DNA of 64,000 nucleotides from Thermocatellispora tengchongensis (GTDB taxonomy: Bacteria > Actinomycetota > Actinomycetes > Streptosporangiales > Streptosporangiaceae): contig NZ_JACHGN010000002.1 in NCBI RefSeq assembly GCF_014202315.1, forward strand, positions 528,306-592,305, written 5' to 3'. The position numbers and the translations under genes are program-made. Under the pieces are notes generated by a model that was given only the letters and a program-made list of their open reading frames with translations, searched no databases and was not told where the DNA came from. How positions within the stretch are numbered: the first letter of the stretch is position 1; each line of letters starts with the position of its first letter. Shown in pieces: positions 63,195 through 64,000 of this stretch.

Positions 63195-63959
63195 ATGAGG
63201 ATCTCAGGGAACACCGTTTTCATCCCGGGCGCCACGAGCGGCATCGGCCTCGCCCTCGCGGTCGAGCTGCGGGCGAAGGGGAACACCGTCATCGTCGGCG
63301 GCCGGCGGGCCGAACTGCTGGAGCGGATCGCCGCGGAGCATCCGGGGATCGACACCGTGCGGATCGACACCACCGACGCCGCGAGCATCGACTCCGCCGC
63401 CAAGGAGGTGCTGGCCAGGCACCCGGACCTCAACGTCCTGGTCACGATGGCGGGCATCATGCGGATCGAGGACTGGCACACGCCCGAGACGTTCCTCGCC
63501 TCGGCCGAGTCGGTCATCACCACCAACGTGCTCGGCCCGATCCGCCTCATCGCCGCGTTCATCCAGCACCTGCGCGCCCAGCCGGACGCCACCATCATGA
63601 CCGTCTCCTCGGGCCTGGCCTTCACGCCGCTGAAGATCACGCCGAGCTACAACGCCTCCAAGGCCGCGATCCACATGCTCAGCGAGTCGATCCGGCTCCA
63701 GCTCGCCGACACGAACGTCAAGATCGTGGAACTCGTGCCGCCGTCCGTCCGCACCTCCCTGCTGCCGGGCCAGGAGAGCAGCGACTTCGCCATGCCACTG
63801 GAGGACTTCGTGACCGAGGTCGTCGCGCTGCTGGAATCGCAGCCCGACGCCAAGGAGATCCAGGTCGAGCGGGTGAAGTTCCTCCGCTACGGCGAGGCCC
63901 GCGGCGACTACGACCAGGTCGTCGCGACCCTCAACGCCTCCGACCCGCACGGCAAGTAG
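63195..63959 (+). CDS. Short-chain dehydrogenase/reductase (DltE-like)
   Basis: 254 residues, classical SDR: NTVFIPGATSGIGLALAVELRAKGNTVIVGGRR (nucleotide loop GxxxGIG), LVTMAGIM, SSGLAFTP with catalytic Ser, and PSYNASKAAIHMLSESIR with Tyr/Lys. It resembles the DltE-annotated oxidoreductases often found beside MmyB-type XRE regulators; the substrate is unknown. Diverges from the regulator. No ribosome-binding site before the ATG, so probably leaderless. The 41 bases after it show nothing recognisable. Confidence 0.88.
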   Translation: MRISGNTVFIPGATSGIGLALAVELRAKGNTVIVGGRRAELLERIAAEHPGIDTVRIDTTDAASIDSAAKEVLARHPDLNVLVTMAGIMRIEDWHTPETFLASAESVITTNVLGPIRLIAAFIQHLRAQPDATIMTVSSGLAFTPLKITPSYNASKAAIHMLSESIRLQLADTNVKIVELVPPSVRTSLLPGQESSDFAMPLEDFVTEVVALLESQPDAKEIQVERVKFLRYGEARGDYDQVVATLNASDPHGK

Positions 63960-64000
63960 CCCGGAGGGCGGGCCGTGATCAGCTAGTGGTGACCCGCACG

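Overview
The window is about 64 kb of very GC-rich DNA from a soil-type, filamentous actinomycete. This rests on the dense GC third-position bias, GTG/TTG starts, many apparently leaderless transcripts, a two-domain geosmin synthase, F420-type luciferase-like enzymes, secreted CBM-bearing glycosidases and rare TTA leucine codons. The genus cannot be fixed from sequence alone; Streptosporangiales-type genera (Nonomuraea/Actinomadura-like) would fit. I see no rRNA, tRNA, CRISPR array, integrase or intact insertion sequence, so this looks like chromosome-arm style accessory content rather than an imported island.

Layout. 1-6.4 kb: tail of a 2-hydroxyacid dehydrogenase coupled to a phosphotriesterase-like lactonase, facing a minus-strand group (winged-HTH, F420-dependent LLM oxidoreductase, alditol oxidase, RHH/Clp-N protein, asparaginase-like protein with a degraded active site), then a STAS-domain gene. 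6.4-14.3 kb: a two-component FMN reductase/luciferase-like monooxygenase, P450 plus divergent TetR, a peroxiredoxin-like gene behind a striking 16-bp inverted repeat, a secreted vanadium-type haloperoxidase, another LLM oxidoreductase and a MarR. 14.3-15.6 kb: a gene-poor stretch with degenerate tandem repeats and one copy of an 84-nt dispersed repeat whose inverted partner lies at 35.6 kb. 15.6-22.2 kb: geosmin synthase, a DUF4184 membrane protein, unknown proteins, a secreted protein whose signal region sits in a 51-bp tandem repeat, a NaChBac-like ion channel and an AraC relic.

22.3-32.2 kb is sugar-centred: a sugar-binding lipoprotein without permeases, a DUF6259 glycosidase-like enzyme, a GH10 xylanase with a classic actinomycete xylanase operator, and a compact oxidative hexuronate pathway (uronate dehydrogenase, glucarate dehydratase, 5-dehydro-4-deoxyglucarate dehydratase, an unknown barrel-like protein and an IclR regulator). 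32-43 kb is mixed: GNAT, XRE-cupin, DoxX, hydrolase, a tendamistat-like secreted protein, Ldh-type dehydrogenase with an MHS transporter, a CE4 deacetylase with CBM2, an ABC exporter and small secreted proteins. 43-51 kb: two divergent GT9 genes, an orphan KdpD, a PLP enzyme, and a TetR-ferredoxin-P450 operon.

51-62 kb is the most coherent system: a LacI-type regulator, an ABC sugar importer (binding protein and two permeases), a GH127 beta-L-arabinofuranosidase, a secreted GH43 enzyme and a secreted GH63/MGH1-like glycosidase carrying matching discoidin modules. Three near-identical LacI-type operators (around CGAAAACCTTTTAG) sit at the importer, regulator and GH43 promoters, two of them directly on predicted transcription starts. 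The model is extracellular trimming of an arabinofuranose-containing glycan, import, and cytoplasmic cleavage by GH127. The window closes with an XRE regulator divergent from an SDR.
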